Shown here piece after piece: positions 10,515-18,944 of a stretch of 43,206 nt of DNA. Each line of letters starts with the position of its first letter. The stretch's first letter is position 1. The notes below the pieces were generated by a model, which did not search any database, was not told where the DNA came from, and worked only from the letters and a program-made list of their open reading frames with translations. Source of the DNA: CAMYKD01 sp041617155 (lineage in GTDB: Bacteria; Pseudomonadota; Alphaproteobacteria; Kiloniellales; JAKSDN01). Both the position numbers and the translations under genes were made by a program. The stretch lies in assembly GCA_041617155.1 (NCBI GenBank), contig JBFJPL010000030.1, positions 1-43,206 of the forward strand, read 5' to 3'.

Positions 10515-12326
10515 ATGGGGGATCCGCGACGCACCACACTATTCCGGCGCCTGGAGGAAGCGCTTGCCGTTGCGGTGCTTGCCGTGATCGCGGTGCTGCC
10601 CGTGATGGAGCTGGCCGGGCGCGAGTTTTTCGGCATCGGCATCCCAGGCTCCATACCGATCGTGCAGCATTTGACGCTGTGGATCACCTTCATCGGCGCC
10701 GCCCTCGCCGCGCGCAGCGATCGCCTGCTGGCGCTGGCCACGCCCGAGTTTCTGCCCGCGGGCTGGCGCATGGGCGTGGAGCTCGCCACCGGATGGCTCT
10801 CGGTAGCGGTGGGCGCAACCCTGGTGGTCGCCAGCGTGCTGCTGGTCGCCGTCGATCTCGAGTATGGCGATCGCATCGCCTGGGGGATCCCGGTGTGGGT
10901 GGTGTCCCTGGTGATACCGGCGGCCTTTGCCGTCATGACCTGGCGGATGCTGGTCTCGGCCGCCGCCGACTGGCGCGGCTGGCTGATCGTCGCGACCGGT
11001 CTGGTCGTCCCGGCCCTGTTCGGCTTCATCCCGGCACTCAACACGCCGGGCCTGCTGTTGCCGGGCATCGGTGTTTTCGTGCTCGGCACCGCACTCGGCC
11101 TGCCGATCTTCGCCGCCATCGGGGGCACCGCGGCCTTGCTGTTCTTCCTCGAAGGCACGCCGATCGCCGCGGTGCCGGGCGAGGCCTACCGGATGGCGAC
11201 CTCGCCCATGCTTCCGGCCATCCCGCTGTTTACGCTGGGCGGCTATATCCTCGCCGCCGGTGGCGCCAGCCAGCGCCTGCTTTCGTTCTTCACCGCCTTG
11301 GCGGGCTGGCTGCCGGGGGGGCTTGCCGTGGTCGTCACGCTGTTGCTCGCCTTTTTTACTCCGCTGACCGGTGCCTCCGGCATCACGATCCTCGCCATCG
11401 GCGGGCTGTTGCTGCCCATGCTCACCCAGGCCCACTACCCGGAGCGCCACTCGGTGGGTCTGGTGACGGTGTCCGGCTCGATCGGCGTGCTGCTGCCGCC
11501 GAGTCTGCCGGTCATCCTCTACGCCTATTATGCCGAGCTGCGGCTCGACGATCTCTTCATCGGCGGCCTGGTGCCGGGCCTACTGCTGATCGTCGTCGTG
11601 GCGGCCTGGGGCGCGTGGCGGGGCTGGTCCCAGGGCGCCGAACGCACACCGTTCCAATGGCGGAGGCTCCGCCAAACGCTGTGGGCGGCCAAGTGGGAGG
11701 TGCTGCTGCCGTTCATCATCATCGGCGGCATCTTCGGCGGGGTGGCTACCTTGGTCGAGGCCGCCGCGCTCACCGTGCTCTATGCGTTCATCGTGGAGAC
11801 GCTCGTCTGCCGCGAGCTGAGTATCCGCAGGGATCTGCCGCGCGTCGTCGTGGAGAGCGCCACCATGGTGGGCGGGTTCATGATCATCCTCGGCGTGGCG
11901 CTCGGGCTCACCAACTACCTGATCATCGCCCAGGTGCCCATGCTTGCGCTCGAGTGGATCACGACGGTCATCGAGTCTCCCCTAGTGTTCCTGCTAGCGC
12001 TCAACGTGCTGCTCATCATCGTCGGCGCGCTCATGGACATCTACTCGGCCATCATCGTCATCGTGCCGCTGATCGTGCCCATGGCCAGCGCCTACCAGAT
12101 CGACCCGGTCCATCTCGGCATCATATTCCTGGCCAACATGCAGCTCGGCTATCTGATGCCGCCCATGGGCGAAAACCTGTTCCTGTCCGCCTACCGCTTC
12201 AACCAGCCGCTGCCGCTGATCTACCGTTCAACCCTCCCCTACGTCGTCATCCTGCTCGTCACCGTGCTGCTCATCACCTACCTGCCAGGGTTGACCTTGG
12301 GCTTGCTGGAACTGGTCGGGCGGTAG
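10515..12326 (+). CDS. tatQM: TRAP transporter permease, fused small and large subunits (DctQM)
   Basis: Inner-membrane secondary transporter energised by an ion gradient. At 603 residues it combines the four-helix DctQ-type subunit (about residues 1-155) and the DctM-type subunit (about 170-600), which are separate genes in many TRAP systems. DctM landmarks are the TGASGITILAIGGLLLPML loop near 292, GVLLPPSLPVILYAYYAE near 325, LMDIYSAIIVIVPLIVP near 505 and QLGYLMPPMGENLF near 543. Many hydrophobic segments are evident throughout. It is the last gene of the transporter operon. Confidence 0.95.
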   Translation: MGDPRRTTLFRRLEEALAVAVLAVIAVLPVMELAGREFFGIGIPGSIPIVQHLTLWITFIGAALAARSDRLLALATPEFLPAGWRMGVELATGWLSVAVGATLVVASVLLVAVDLEYGDRIAWGIPVWVVSLVIPAAFAVMTWRMLVSAAADWRGWLIVATGLVVPALFGFIPALNTPGLLLPGIGVFVLGTALGLPIFAAIGGTAALLFFLEGTPIAAVPGEAYRMATSPMLPAIPLFTLGGYILAAGGASQRLLSFFTALAGWLPGGLAVVVTLLLAFFTPLTGASGITILAIGGLLLPMLTQAHYPERHSVGLVTVSGSIGVLLPPSLPVILYAYYAELRLDDLFIGGLVPGLLLIVVVAAWGAWRGWSQGAERTPFQWRRLRQTLWAAKWEVLLPFIIIGGIFGGVATLVEAAALTVLYAFIVETLVCRELSIRRDLPRVVVESATMVGGFMIILGVALGLTNYLIIAQVPMLALEWITTVIESPLVFLLALNVLLIIVGALMDIYSAIIVIVPLIVPMASAYQIDPVHLGIIFLANMQLGYLMPPMGENLFLSAYRFNQPLPLIYRSTLPYVVILLVTVLLITYLPGLTLGLLELVGR

Positions 12327-12747
12327 GGAACTAAGCGCCGGTTGCAACGAGCCTGAGCGGTTGGGGGCCATTCTGACCTGCCCGCGGAACCCGTATGGTG
12401 AGAGCTCGAACAGCCTGCCCGGCCGTATCTCGTGAACCCCTGCCAGATCATGGGCCGCTACGACAGGCATGGCTGGGCCCGGCTGATCATCGATTTGTGT
12501 AACCGGTGGATTCCCGCGCCGCCGCCGGGTGCCGGCACCTTCTGCCACGGCGAACAGTCCTCGGCACCCAGGAACAAAGCTTGTCGTTCGGGCGGCGGAG
12601 TCCCTCTCGCGAAAGCGCGTGAAAGGCAAACACGCGCCTTTTCAGAGGGCCCCCAACGCACCAGATTTCACCCAAACCAACCCCGGGACCAAATCTCCAG
12701 CGCGTGCGCAAAGCTGGAGCTTCGGATCCGGCATGGGGTGATCAGGA
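12327..12747. other. non-coding stretch between tatQM and the TSUP gene
   Basis: No convincing gene lies on either strand in these 421 bp. Two structures are visible: a 12-bp perfect palindrome GGTGCCGGCACC at 12528-12539, and a weak hairpin GAAAGGC (12621-12627) with GCCTTTTC (12636-12643) that ends in a short T-run and could stop plus-strand transcription. The ORF that crosses the region in frame 3 continues as a shadow of the TSUP gene and has no family-like features. Confidence 0.5.
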
Positions 12748-13494
12748 ATGACCGACTTTCTGCTCTTCGTCGCGGTCGGCTTCGCGGCGCAGCTGATCGA
12801 TGGCGCGATCGGCATGGCCTACGGCCTGTTCAGCACCACGGTGCTGCTCAGCATGGGCATAAACCCGGCTACGGCGAGCGCGAGCGTGCACGCGGCCGAA
12901 GTCGTCACGACCGGGGCGTCCGGCCTGTCGCATTGGCACTTCGGCAACATCAACTGGACGGTGGTGCGCCGATTGGCCCTGCCCGGCGTGATCGGAGGCT
13001 GTATCGGCGCCTACATCCTGTCCAATGTCGACGCCGACACGATTCGTCCCATCATCGGCATGTATTTAGCGCTCATGGGGTTGTGGGTCCTTTCCAAAGC
13101 GCTGCGGGCGCGTCGCTTCGAGGAAAGGCAGCCGCGCTTGGTCGGACTCTTAGGCTTTGTCGGGGGCTTACTGGATGCGATGGGCGGCGGCGGTTGGGGG
13201 CCTATCGTGACATCGACAATGGTCGGTCAGGGAGCTCGCCCGCGCACCGCAATCGGATCCACGAACACGGCCGAGTTTTTCGTCGCCTTTGCCATCTCGA
13301 TGACCTTTTTGGCCGCCATCGGACTCGAGCTCTGGCCGATCATTCTCGGTCTCATAGTGGGCGGCGTATTGGCAGCGCCTTTTGCAGCCTACTTGGTCAG
13401 CAAGCTGCCCGACCGGCCGATGATGATCATGGTGGGGGTGCTGATCTGCATTCTTGCCGTGCGGGAGGTCGTGCGCGGGCTTGGTCTCGGCTGA
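12748..13494 (+). CDS. TauE/SafE (TSUP) family anion permease
   Basis: Integral membrane protein of 248 residues, standard for the TSUP family, which moves sulfite, sulfonates or other organosulfur anions. The N-terminal repeat has GFAAQLIDGAIGMAYG and ASVHAAEVVTTGASGLSH. The second repeat has GLLDAMGGGGWGP near residue 143 and GSTNTAEFFVAF near 171; this paired Gly-rich signature is diagnostic. The start ATG has only a poor ribosome site (GGGGTGAT about 13 bp upstream). It lies on the same strand as the TRAP operon and lpdA but 421 bp from the former. The substrate is not deducible. Confidence 0.93.
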   Translation: MTDFLLFVAVGFAAQLIDGAIGMAYGLFSTTVLLSMGINPATASASVHAAEVVTTGASGLSHWHFGNINWTVVRRLALPGVIGGCIGAYILSNVDADTIRPIIGMYLALMGLWVLSKALRARRFEERQPRLVGLLGFVGGLLDAMGGGGWGPIVTSTMVGQGARPRTAIGSTNTAEFFVAFAISMTFLAAIGLELWPIILGLIVGGVLAAPFAAYLVSKLPDRPMMIMVGVLICILAVREVVRGLGLG

Positions 13495-13624
13495 CCCGGC
13501 ACACAACCGTATGCCTGCGTCCGAGCCTGGACCAAGGGCCGCCTTTGCACCCTGGGCGGACCGCGGCCTTGTCCCCGGCGGATTCTTGCGGCAAGGTCTG
13601 ACAAAAGCACAAGGGACCTGAGCC

Positions 13625-15034
13625 ATGGGCGACAAGAGTTACGATCTGGTGGTGATCGGCGGCGGGCCGGGCGGCTATGTGGCGGCGATCCGGGCCGCGC
13701 AGCTCGGCATGAAAACCGCGTGCGTCGAGAAGCGCGGCGCGCTGGGCGGCACCTGCCTCAATGTCGGTTGCATCCCCTCCAAGGCGCTCTTGCATTCCTC
13801 GGAGAGGTTCGCCGAGGCGAAGCACCACTTCGCCGAGCACGGCATCAAGGCGGCCAAGGTCGAGCTCGATCTGGGCGCCATGATGGGCCGCAAGGACAAG
13901 GTCGTGAGCGACCTCACGAGCGGCATCGAGTTCCTGTTCAAGAAGAACAAGGTCGACTACATCAAGGGCGCCGGCAGCATCCCCAAGCCCGGTCAGGTCG
14001 CGGTCGCGCTGAACGGCTCGGGCAACGAGACGCTCGGCGCCAAGAACATCCTGATCGCCACCGGCTCGGAGTCGACGCCGCTGCCCGGCGTCGAGGTCGA
14101 CGAGAAGCAGATCGTCACCTCGACCGGCGCGCTGGCGCTGGCCAAGGTGCCCGAACACCTGGTTGTGATCGGCGCCGGCGTGATCGGGCTCGAGCTCGGC
14201 TCTGTCTGGTCCCGCCTCGGGGCCAAGGTGACGGTGGTCGAGTTCCTCGACCGCATCCTGCCGGGCATGGACGCGGAAATCGCCAAGCAGACCCAGCGGG
14301 TGCTGAAGAAGCAGGGCCTCGACTTCCAGCTCGGCCGCAAGGTGACCGGCGCCAAGAAGACCAAGGGCGGGGTGACGCTCAGCGTCGAGGCGGTCAAGGG
14401 CGGCAAGGCCGACGAGCTCAAGGCCGACGTGGTGCTGCTGTCGATCGGCCGGCGGCCCTATACCGAGGGCCTCGGCCTGGAGGCGCTCGGCGTCAAGATC
14501 GACAACCGCGGCGTCATCCAGGTCGACCAGCGCTATCAGACCAGCGTGCCGGGCATCTATGCGATCGGCGACTGCGTGCCCGGGCCGATGCTGGCGCACA
14601 AGGCCGAGGAGGACGGTGTGGTCTGCGTCGAGATGCTCGCCGGGCAGTCCGGCCACGTCGACTACAACCTGGTGCCCGGCGTCGTCTACACCTGGCCCGA
14701 GGTCGCCGGGGTCGGCCGGACCGAGGAGGAGCTGAAGGAGGCCGGCGTCGACTACAAGGTCGGCAAGTTCCCCTTCACCGCCAACAGCCGGGCGCGCGCC
14801 AACGCCGAGACCGACGGCCTGGTCAAGATTCTGGCCGACGCCAAGACCGACCGGGTGCTGGGCGTCCACATCCTCGGGCCGCTGGCCGGCGACCTGCTGG
14901 CCGAGGCGGTGCTGGCCATGGAGTTCGGCGCCTCGGCCGAGGACATCGCCCGCACGGTCCACTCCCACCCGGCCATGGGCGAGGCGGTCAAGGAGGCGGC
15001 GCTCGCCGTCCACGGCCGCGCGATCCACATGTGA
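13625..15034 (+). CDS. lpdA: dihydrolipoyl dehydrogenase (E3)
   Basis: FAD/NAD flavoprotein that reoxidises the lipoyl arms of SucB. It has 469 residues, typical. The FAD-binding GGGPGG lies at residues 12-17, the redox disulfide Cys44-Cys49 in GGTCLNVGC, the NAD-binding GAGVIGLELG near 181, the second FAD motif YAIGDC near 317, and the catalytic HSHPAMGE at about 446-453. It most likely serves the sucAB products, yet it is separated from them by the TRAP and TSUP genes. A 130-bp gap upstream could hold its own promoter. Ribosome site AGGGACC before the ATG. Confidence 0.98.
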   Translation: MGDKSYDLVVIGGGPGGYVAAIRAAQLGMKTACVEKRGALGGTCLNVGCIPSKALLHSSERFAEAKHHFAEHGIKAAKVELDLGAMMGRKDKVVSDLTSGIEFLFKKNKVDYIKGAGSIPKPGQVAVALNGSGNETLGAKNILIATGSESTPLPGVEVDEKQIVTSTGALALAKVPEHLVVIGAGVIGLELGSVWSRLGAKVTVVEFLDRILPGMDAEIAKQTQRVLKKQGLDFQLGRKVTGAKKTKGGVTLSVEAVKGGKADELKADVVLLSIGRRPYTEGLGLEALGVKIDNRGVIQVDQRYQTSVPGIYAIGDCVPGPMLAHKAEEDGVVCVEMLAGQSGHVDYNLVPGVVYTWPEVAGVGRTEEELKEAGVDYKVGKFPFTANSRARANAETDGLVKILADAKTDRVLGVHILGPLAGDLLAEAVLAMEFGASAEDIARTVHSHPAMGEAVKEAALAVHGRAIHM

Positions 15035-15146
15035 CCGAGCTCCCCCGATGGCGAACGATCCGCCGGGACTGACAGTTCGGCGTCGCGTTGTTTGGCCGGA
15101 GCTTGTAACCTGATCCCGTTTCGGACGAACGTTTGGGAGTAGGGCC

Positions 15147-15935
15147 ATGACGTCGAGATCCACCTTGGCCGCTCTCTCTGGTGTCCTGGCGGCGCTGGTG
15201 TTGCTGGCCGCCGGTGGCGCGGCGCGCGCGAAGTGCTTTCCGATCGCGGGGCGCGAAGGCCAGGTCATTCGCGCCGCCCTGCCCGAGGCCGGCACGGTGC
15301 GGCTGACCTTTCTCGGCCATTCCAGCTTCCTTATCGAGACCGCCGGCGGGGTTAGCGCGGTGACCGACTACAACGGCTACCTCAGGCCGCCGGCGCCGCC
15401 CGACATCGTCACCATGAACAACGCCCACGAGACCCACTACACCGACTTCGTCGAGCCCGAGATCGGCATCGTGCTGCGCGGCTGGGACCCGAAGGGCGGC
15501 ATGATGGTTCACGATCTCACCTACCGCGACCTACGGGTCTGGAACGTGCCGACCAACGAGCGCGACTACGGCGGTGTCAAGACCAACGCCAATTCGATCT
15601 TCGTGTTCGAGGCGGCGGATCTCTGCATCGGCCATCTGGGCCACCTGCACCACGTTCTGACCGATACCCATCTGGGCGAGCTCGGCATGATCGACGTGTT
15701 GCTGGTGCCGGTCGACGGCGCCTTCACCATGGCCCAGGAGTTCATGGTCCGGGTGATCGAGCAGATCGAGGCGCCCTTGGTGATCCCCATGCACTACTTC
15801 AACGCCGAGACGCTGGCCCGCTTCCTGCGCCTGATCGGGCATCGCTACGAGACGGTGTTCAGCGAGGTGCCGGTGGTCGATCTCTCCCGCCTCAACCTGC
15901 CCTACCGCAAGGTCCTGGTCCTGCCGGGCGGGTGA
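15147..15935 (+). CDS. exported metallo-beta-lactamase-fold protein with altered metal motif
   Basis: 262 residues with a clear signal peptide (about 1-28, ending AARA), so periplasmic. The fold is of the UlaG-like/L-ascorbate lactonase type: LTFLGHSSFLIET near 51, TDYNGY near 72, GHLGHLHH near 158, VPVDGAFTM near 190 and IPMHYF near 212. The usual HxHxDH metal motif corresponds to NNAHETHYTD near residue 91. By this alignment the first His is Asn and the Asp is Thr, while two His remain. It may bind one metal only or have another activity. Ribosome site GGGAGTAGGG. It lies 112 bp after lpdA. Confidence 0.85.
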   Translation: MTSRSTLAALSGVLAALVLLAAGGAARAKCFPIAGREGQVIRAALPEAGTVRLTFLGHSSFLIETAGGVSAVTDYNGYLRPPAPPDIVTMNNAHETHYTDFVEPEIGIVLRGWDPKGGMMVHDLTYRDLRVWNVPTNERDYGGVKTNANSIFVFEAADLCIGHLGHLHHVLTDTHLGELGMIDVLLVPVDGAFTMAQEFMVRVIEQIEAPLVIPMHYFNAETLARFLRLIGHRYETVFSEVPVVDLSRLNLPYRKVLVLPGG

Positions 15936-15999
15936 TGCCGAAGGTCATGGAGCGCGGCGCGCTTCGCCGCTCGGCTTGACGCCGTCCCTGGCTCAATGA

Positions 16000-16020
16000 C
16001 CCTCTCCCGACGGGCGAGGG
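16000..16020. repeat. palindromic intergenic repeat, family B (CCCTCTCCC type)
   Basis: CCCTCTCCC-GAC-GGGCGAGGG is a 9-bp inverted repeat with one mismatch. Similar units occur at 26854-26880, 27921-27955 and 28030-28080. Together with family A it fills most of the 314-bp gap between the metallo-beta-lactamase-fold gene and the GFA gene, where no gene is seen. Such units are common in GC-rich proteobacterial intergenic DNA. Confidence 0.6.
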
Positions 16021-16103
16021 AAATAAGCACGGAGACCAGGGGCGGGTCTTGGAACATGCGTTCGAAAACCAGCAGTTTGAGATCGATGAAACACCTGCTC
16101 CTT

Positions 16104-16181
16104 TGTCATTCGCCGGCTTGACCCGCGAATCCAACAAGGGCGTCGAATTCCTGGATTGCCGGGTCAAGCCCGGCAATGACA
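16104..16181. repeat. long inverted intergenic repeat, family A (LPGLTRQS type)
   Basis: Two 30-nt arms, 16104-16133 and 16152-16181, are near reverse complements (TGTCATT..CTTGACCC..AATCCA against TGGATT..GGGTCAAG..AATGACA), with an 18-nt loop. The second arm itself contains the palindrome GCCGGGTCAAGCCCGGC. The minus strand reads SLPGLTRQSRNS and DSRVKPANDKG, strings recognised as mistranslations of a repeat widespread in alphaproteobacteria. The transcript would form a long hairpin. Confidence 0.8.
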
Positions 16182-16249
16182 ATATCGGAATGGGAGTAAT
16201 CGGAGCCCGAACTCCTGTGGACGGCTAGTCAACCGATCGGAGGCCCCGA

Positions 16250-16732
16250 ATGCCAAGCGGATCAGACCAGAGCTTCGACGGCGGTTGCACCTGCCGTACG
16301 GTGCGCTACCGCATGACCAGCGCGCCGATGTTCGTGCACTGCTGCCACTGTCGCTGGTGCCAGCGCGAGACCGGCGCATCCTTCGCGCTGAACGCCATGA
16401 TCGAGGCCGACCGGGTGGTCCTGCTGCAGGGCCGGCCCGAGCGGGTCGCGACGCCATCCAACAGCGGCAAGGGCCAGCAGATCTTCCGCTGCCCCGAGTG
16501 CCGGATCGCGCTGTGGAGCCACTATGCCGGGGCTGGCGACAAGATCAGCTTCGTGCGCGTCGGCACGCTCGACGAGCCCGACCGCCTGCCGCCCGACATC
16601 CACATCTTCACCGCCTCGAAGCAGCCCTGGCTGACCCTGCCGCCCGGCGTCCCCGCGGTACCGGAGTTCTATGACCGCAAAGCCTACTGGCCGGAGGAGA
16701 GTCTGGAACGCCGCAAGGCGGCGCTCGCTTGA
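16250..16732 (+). CDS. GFA / CENP-V domain protein
   Basis: 160-residue member of the family named after glutathione-dependent formaldehyde-activating enzyme; most members have no proven substrate. Zinc ligands are visible: GCTCRTVRY (Cys13, Cys15), CCHCRWCQRETGASF (residues 31-45) and FRCPECRIALW near 84. The ATG has a CGGAGG ribosome site 6 bp upstream (16238-16243). Cytosolic. Located between repeat-rich gaps, so probably monocistronic. The family is confident; the chemistry is not. Confidence 0.9.
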   Translation: MPSGSDQSFDGGCTCRTVRYRMTSAPMFVHCCHCRWCQRETGASFALNAMIEADRVVLLQGRPERVATPSNSGKGQQIFRCPECRIALWSHYAGAGDKISFVRVGTLDEPDRLPPDIHIFTASKQPWLTLPPGVPAVPEFYDRKAYWPEESLERRKAALA

Positions 16733-16870
16733 GGCGCCATTGGTGATCGAGTAACGGAAGCCCGGGCTAGGAGCCTGTCCGAACAAGTCGATCCAGCCCG
16801 CTCCCCCTCCCGGCACCGACTCTACGCGAACGGATAACGCACTCGATTCTTGTACCATTGATCCAACGGA

Positions 16871-16895
16871 TACCCACTTTCATGGAAAGTGGGTA
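16871..16895. repeat. perfect 11-bp inverted repeat with 3-nt loop
   Basis: TACCCACTTTC (16871-16881), loop ATG, GAAAGTGGGTA (16885-16895). It lies in the 257-bp gap upstream of the phospholipase D-like gene, 95 bp before its start. It could be a terminator stem (no T-run follows), a REP-like unit or an operator. Nothing else is recognisable in this gap. Confidence 0.6.
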
Positions 16896-16989
16896 GAGAA
16901 CCTCGGGTGCGGATGCACCTGCCCGCTTCGATTCGAGAGTCGCTTCGCGACTGACGAAACGACGCGGGTCGGTACGAGAGGGCTGGGAC

Positions 16990-18849
16990 ATGCATCGTGA
17001 ATCCTTCCCGTCACGCGGCTGGGGAGGCCAGCGGCTCGTGAGCGCCGCGCTGGGCGTCTTGTTGCTGGGGTTCGCGAGCTGCGGCGGCCCCGGGCGGGCG
17101 CCGCCGGACTGGGTTCCGCCGACCGTCACGTTCAATCCGGACGAGACGCTCGTGTGCAGTGATCCCGCCCAGCCGGGCTGCGCCGAGCCGACACCCTTCG
17201 ACACCCTGGTCGAGAAAGCCTTCAATCCACCCCAAGGCAAGCGGGGCCACTACGTCGATCTGCTCGATATCGGCGACGAGGCGCTGCTGTTGCGCATCCA
17301 CCTGATCCGTTCGGCGCGCAAGTCGATCTACATCCAGCAGTTCATCTGGAAGCAAGACGCTTCGGGCAAGCTCATCTTCGACGAGCTGGTCAAGGCGGGA
17401 CGGCGCGGTGTCGAGGTCAAGCTTGTCGGCGACCAGCTTTTCACCGTGGGCGATGCACGCGCCATGGCCGCTGCCGTCGTGGCCCACAGCAACGTCAAGA
17501 TCAAGCTCTACAACCCGACCTATGACAAGTTGGAGACGTCCAATCCGGAAATCTTCGTCGGCGCGCTGACCCGCTTCTCGGGCATCAACCAGCGCATGCA
17601 CAACAAGCTCCTGGTCGTCGATGAGACGATCGGCATCCTGGGCGGCCGCAACCACGAGGACAGCTACTACGACCGGGATCTCGACTATAACTTCAATGAC
17701 CGGGACATCCTGGTGGTCGGGCCCGAGGTCCAGGACATGGTCCTGTCGTTCTTCGAGTATTGGAACTACGCCTATTCCGTTCCCGCCCAGTATCTGGACG
17801 ACGTGGGGGCGATGCTGAACGCCCCCGATCGCCTGGACTTCGCGCTTACCGATCCGTTGCCGCCCAGCGTTCGCGACATCGACCGCCGGGCGTCGGACCC
17901 GGAGCTGATTCGCAAGCTCTTCGTCGAGCCGGCCTTCCGGGTGGAGGGGCGCGTCGAGTTCTTCGCCGACGCCCCGGGGAAAACCTACGAAGGACCCAAA
18001 CGAGAATCGACCCGTCCGATCCGCGGAACCTATTGGGCGCTCACCACGGTATTGGAGGAGGCGAAGACGCAGCTGATCCTTCAGACGCCCTATCTCCTGC
18101 TCAGCGAACGCGCGGTCAACGCCTTGAGGGACCGCCGCAAGCAGTACCCGGACCTCGAGCTGATCGCGTCGACCAACAGCATCGCCTCGACCGACCACGT
18201 CTTCGTCTACGCGGTCATGGCCAAGGAAAGGAAGCGGCTGCTGCAGAGGGTCGGCTTCCGGATCTTCGCCTTAAAGCCGGTCCCGGGCGACGTGCGTCAT
18301 TTCAACCCGCGCTACGACCAGCTGACTGAGGAAAGCGGCGGCGCACACGCGGCGTCGCCGGACCGTATGCCGGTGGCGACGAAAGGCCCGGTCACGGGGC
18401 TTCACGGCAAATCCGCCGTGGTCGACGAGCGAATCGCTTTCGTCGGGTCTCACAACTTCGATCCGCGCTCGAGCCTCTTCAACACCGAGCTGGGGCTCTT
18501 GATCTGGGACGAGCAGGTGGCGCGGGCTCTGAAGGCCGAGATCCTGCGCCACACGGCGCCGCAGAACAGCTGGGTGGTGGCCAAGCAGCAGCAGGTCCCG
18601 GTGATCTCCATCTTCGCCGACATCGTCGAGACGATCTCCCGGGCGCTGCCCGTGGGCGACGTCTGGCCTTTCCGCTACAGCGCCTACTTCGAGCTTCGCG
18701 ATGGCGCGGAACCGGTGCCGCCCGGTCACCCCGAGTTTTTCGAGCGCTACGAGAACGTCGGGCAGTTCCCAGAGGTTGACGACTCGGCCACGGCGATCCA
18801 AGCCAGACTCATCGGCGCCATGGGCGGCTGGGCCAGACCGCTGATGTAA
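16990..18849 (+). CDS. phospholipase D / cardiolipin synthase-like lipoprotein
   Basis: Double-HKD enzyme of 619 residues. HKD1 is HNKLLVVD..GGRN starting at His204, and HKD2 is HGKSAVVD..GSHN starting at His472; both are intact. A signal peptide ends in a lipobox-like FASC (Cys31), so the enzyme is probably anchored on the periplasmic side, unlike the usual inner-membrane ClsA. The family makes or breaks phosphodiester bonds of phospholipids. The layout (YVDLLDIGDEALLLRIHLI before HKD1, a long insert between domains) is that of ClsC/YmdC-like periplasmic PLD proteins. Ribosome site GAGAGGG. The next gene is convergent and encodes another predicted lipoprotein. Confidence 0.92.
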   Translation: MHRESFPSRGWGGQRLVSAALGVLLLGFASCGGPGRAPPDWVPPTVTFNPDETLVCSDPAQPGCAEPTPFDTLVEKAFNPPQGKRGHYVDLLDIGDEALLLRIHLIRSARKSIYIQQFIWKQDASGKLIFDELVKAGRRGVEVKLVGDQLFTVGDARAMAAAVVAHSNVKIKLYNPTYDKLETSNPEIFVGALTRFSGINQRMHNKLLVVDETIGILGGRNHEDSYYDRDLDYNFNDRDILVVGPEVQDMVLSFFEYWNYAYSVPAQYLDDVGAMLNAPDRLDFALTDPLPPSVRDIDRRASDPELIRKLFVEPAFRVEGRVEFFADAPGKTYEGPKRESTRPIRGTYWALTTVLEEAKTQLILQTPYLLLSERAVNALRDRRKQYPDLELIASTNSIASTDHVFVYAVMAKERKRLLQRVGFRIFALKPVPGDVRHFNPRYDQLTEESGGAHAASPDRMPVATKGPVTGLHGKSAVVDERIAFVGSHNFDPRSSLFNTELGLLIWDEQVARALKAEILRHTAPQNSWVVAKQQQVPVISIFADIVETISRALPVGDVWPFRYSAYFELRDGAEPVPPGHPEFFERYENVGQFPEVDDSATAIQARLIGAMGGWARPLM

Positions 18850-18944
18850 TGCGGACGGGACGTCAAGAAAAAGGGCAAAAAGCGGTGCTCCCGTGCCGGG
18901 TGGGGCAGCGGGCCGGACCCGACTCTACCTGAAAGGAACCCTCG

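Noticed and set aside
12432..13601. 389-residue plus-strand ORF over the TSUP gene
   Set aside because: Arg/His-rich shadow of the TSUP gene in another frame, extended by chance into the gap upstream.
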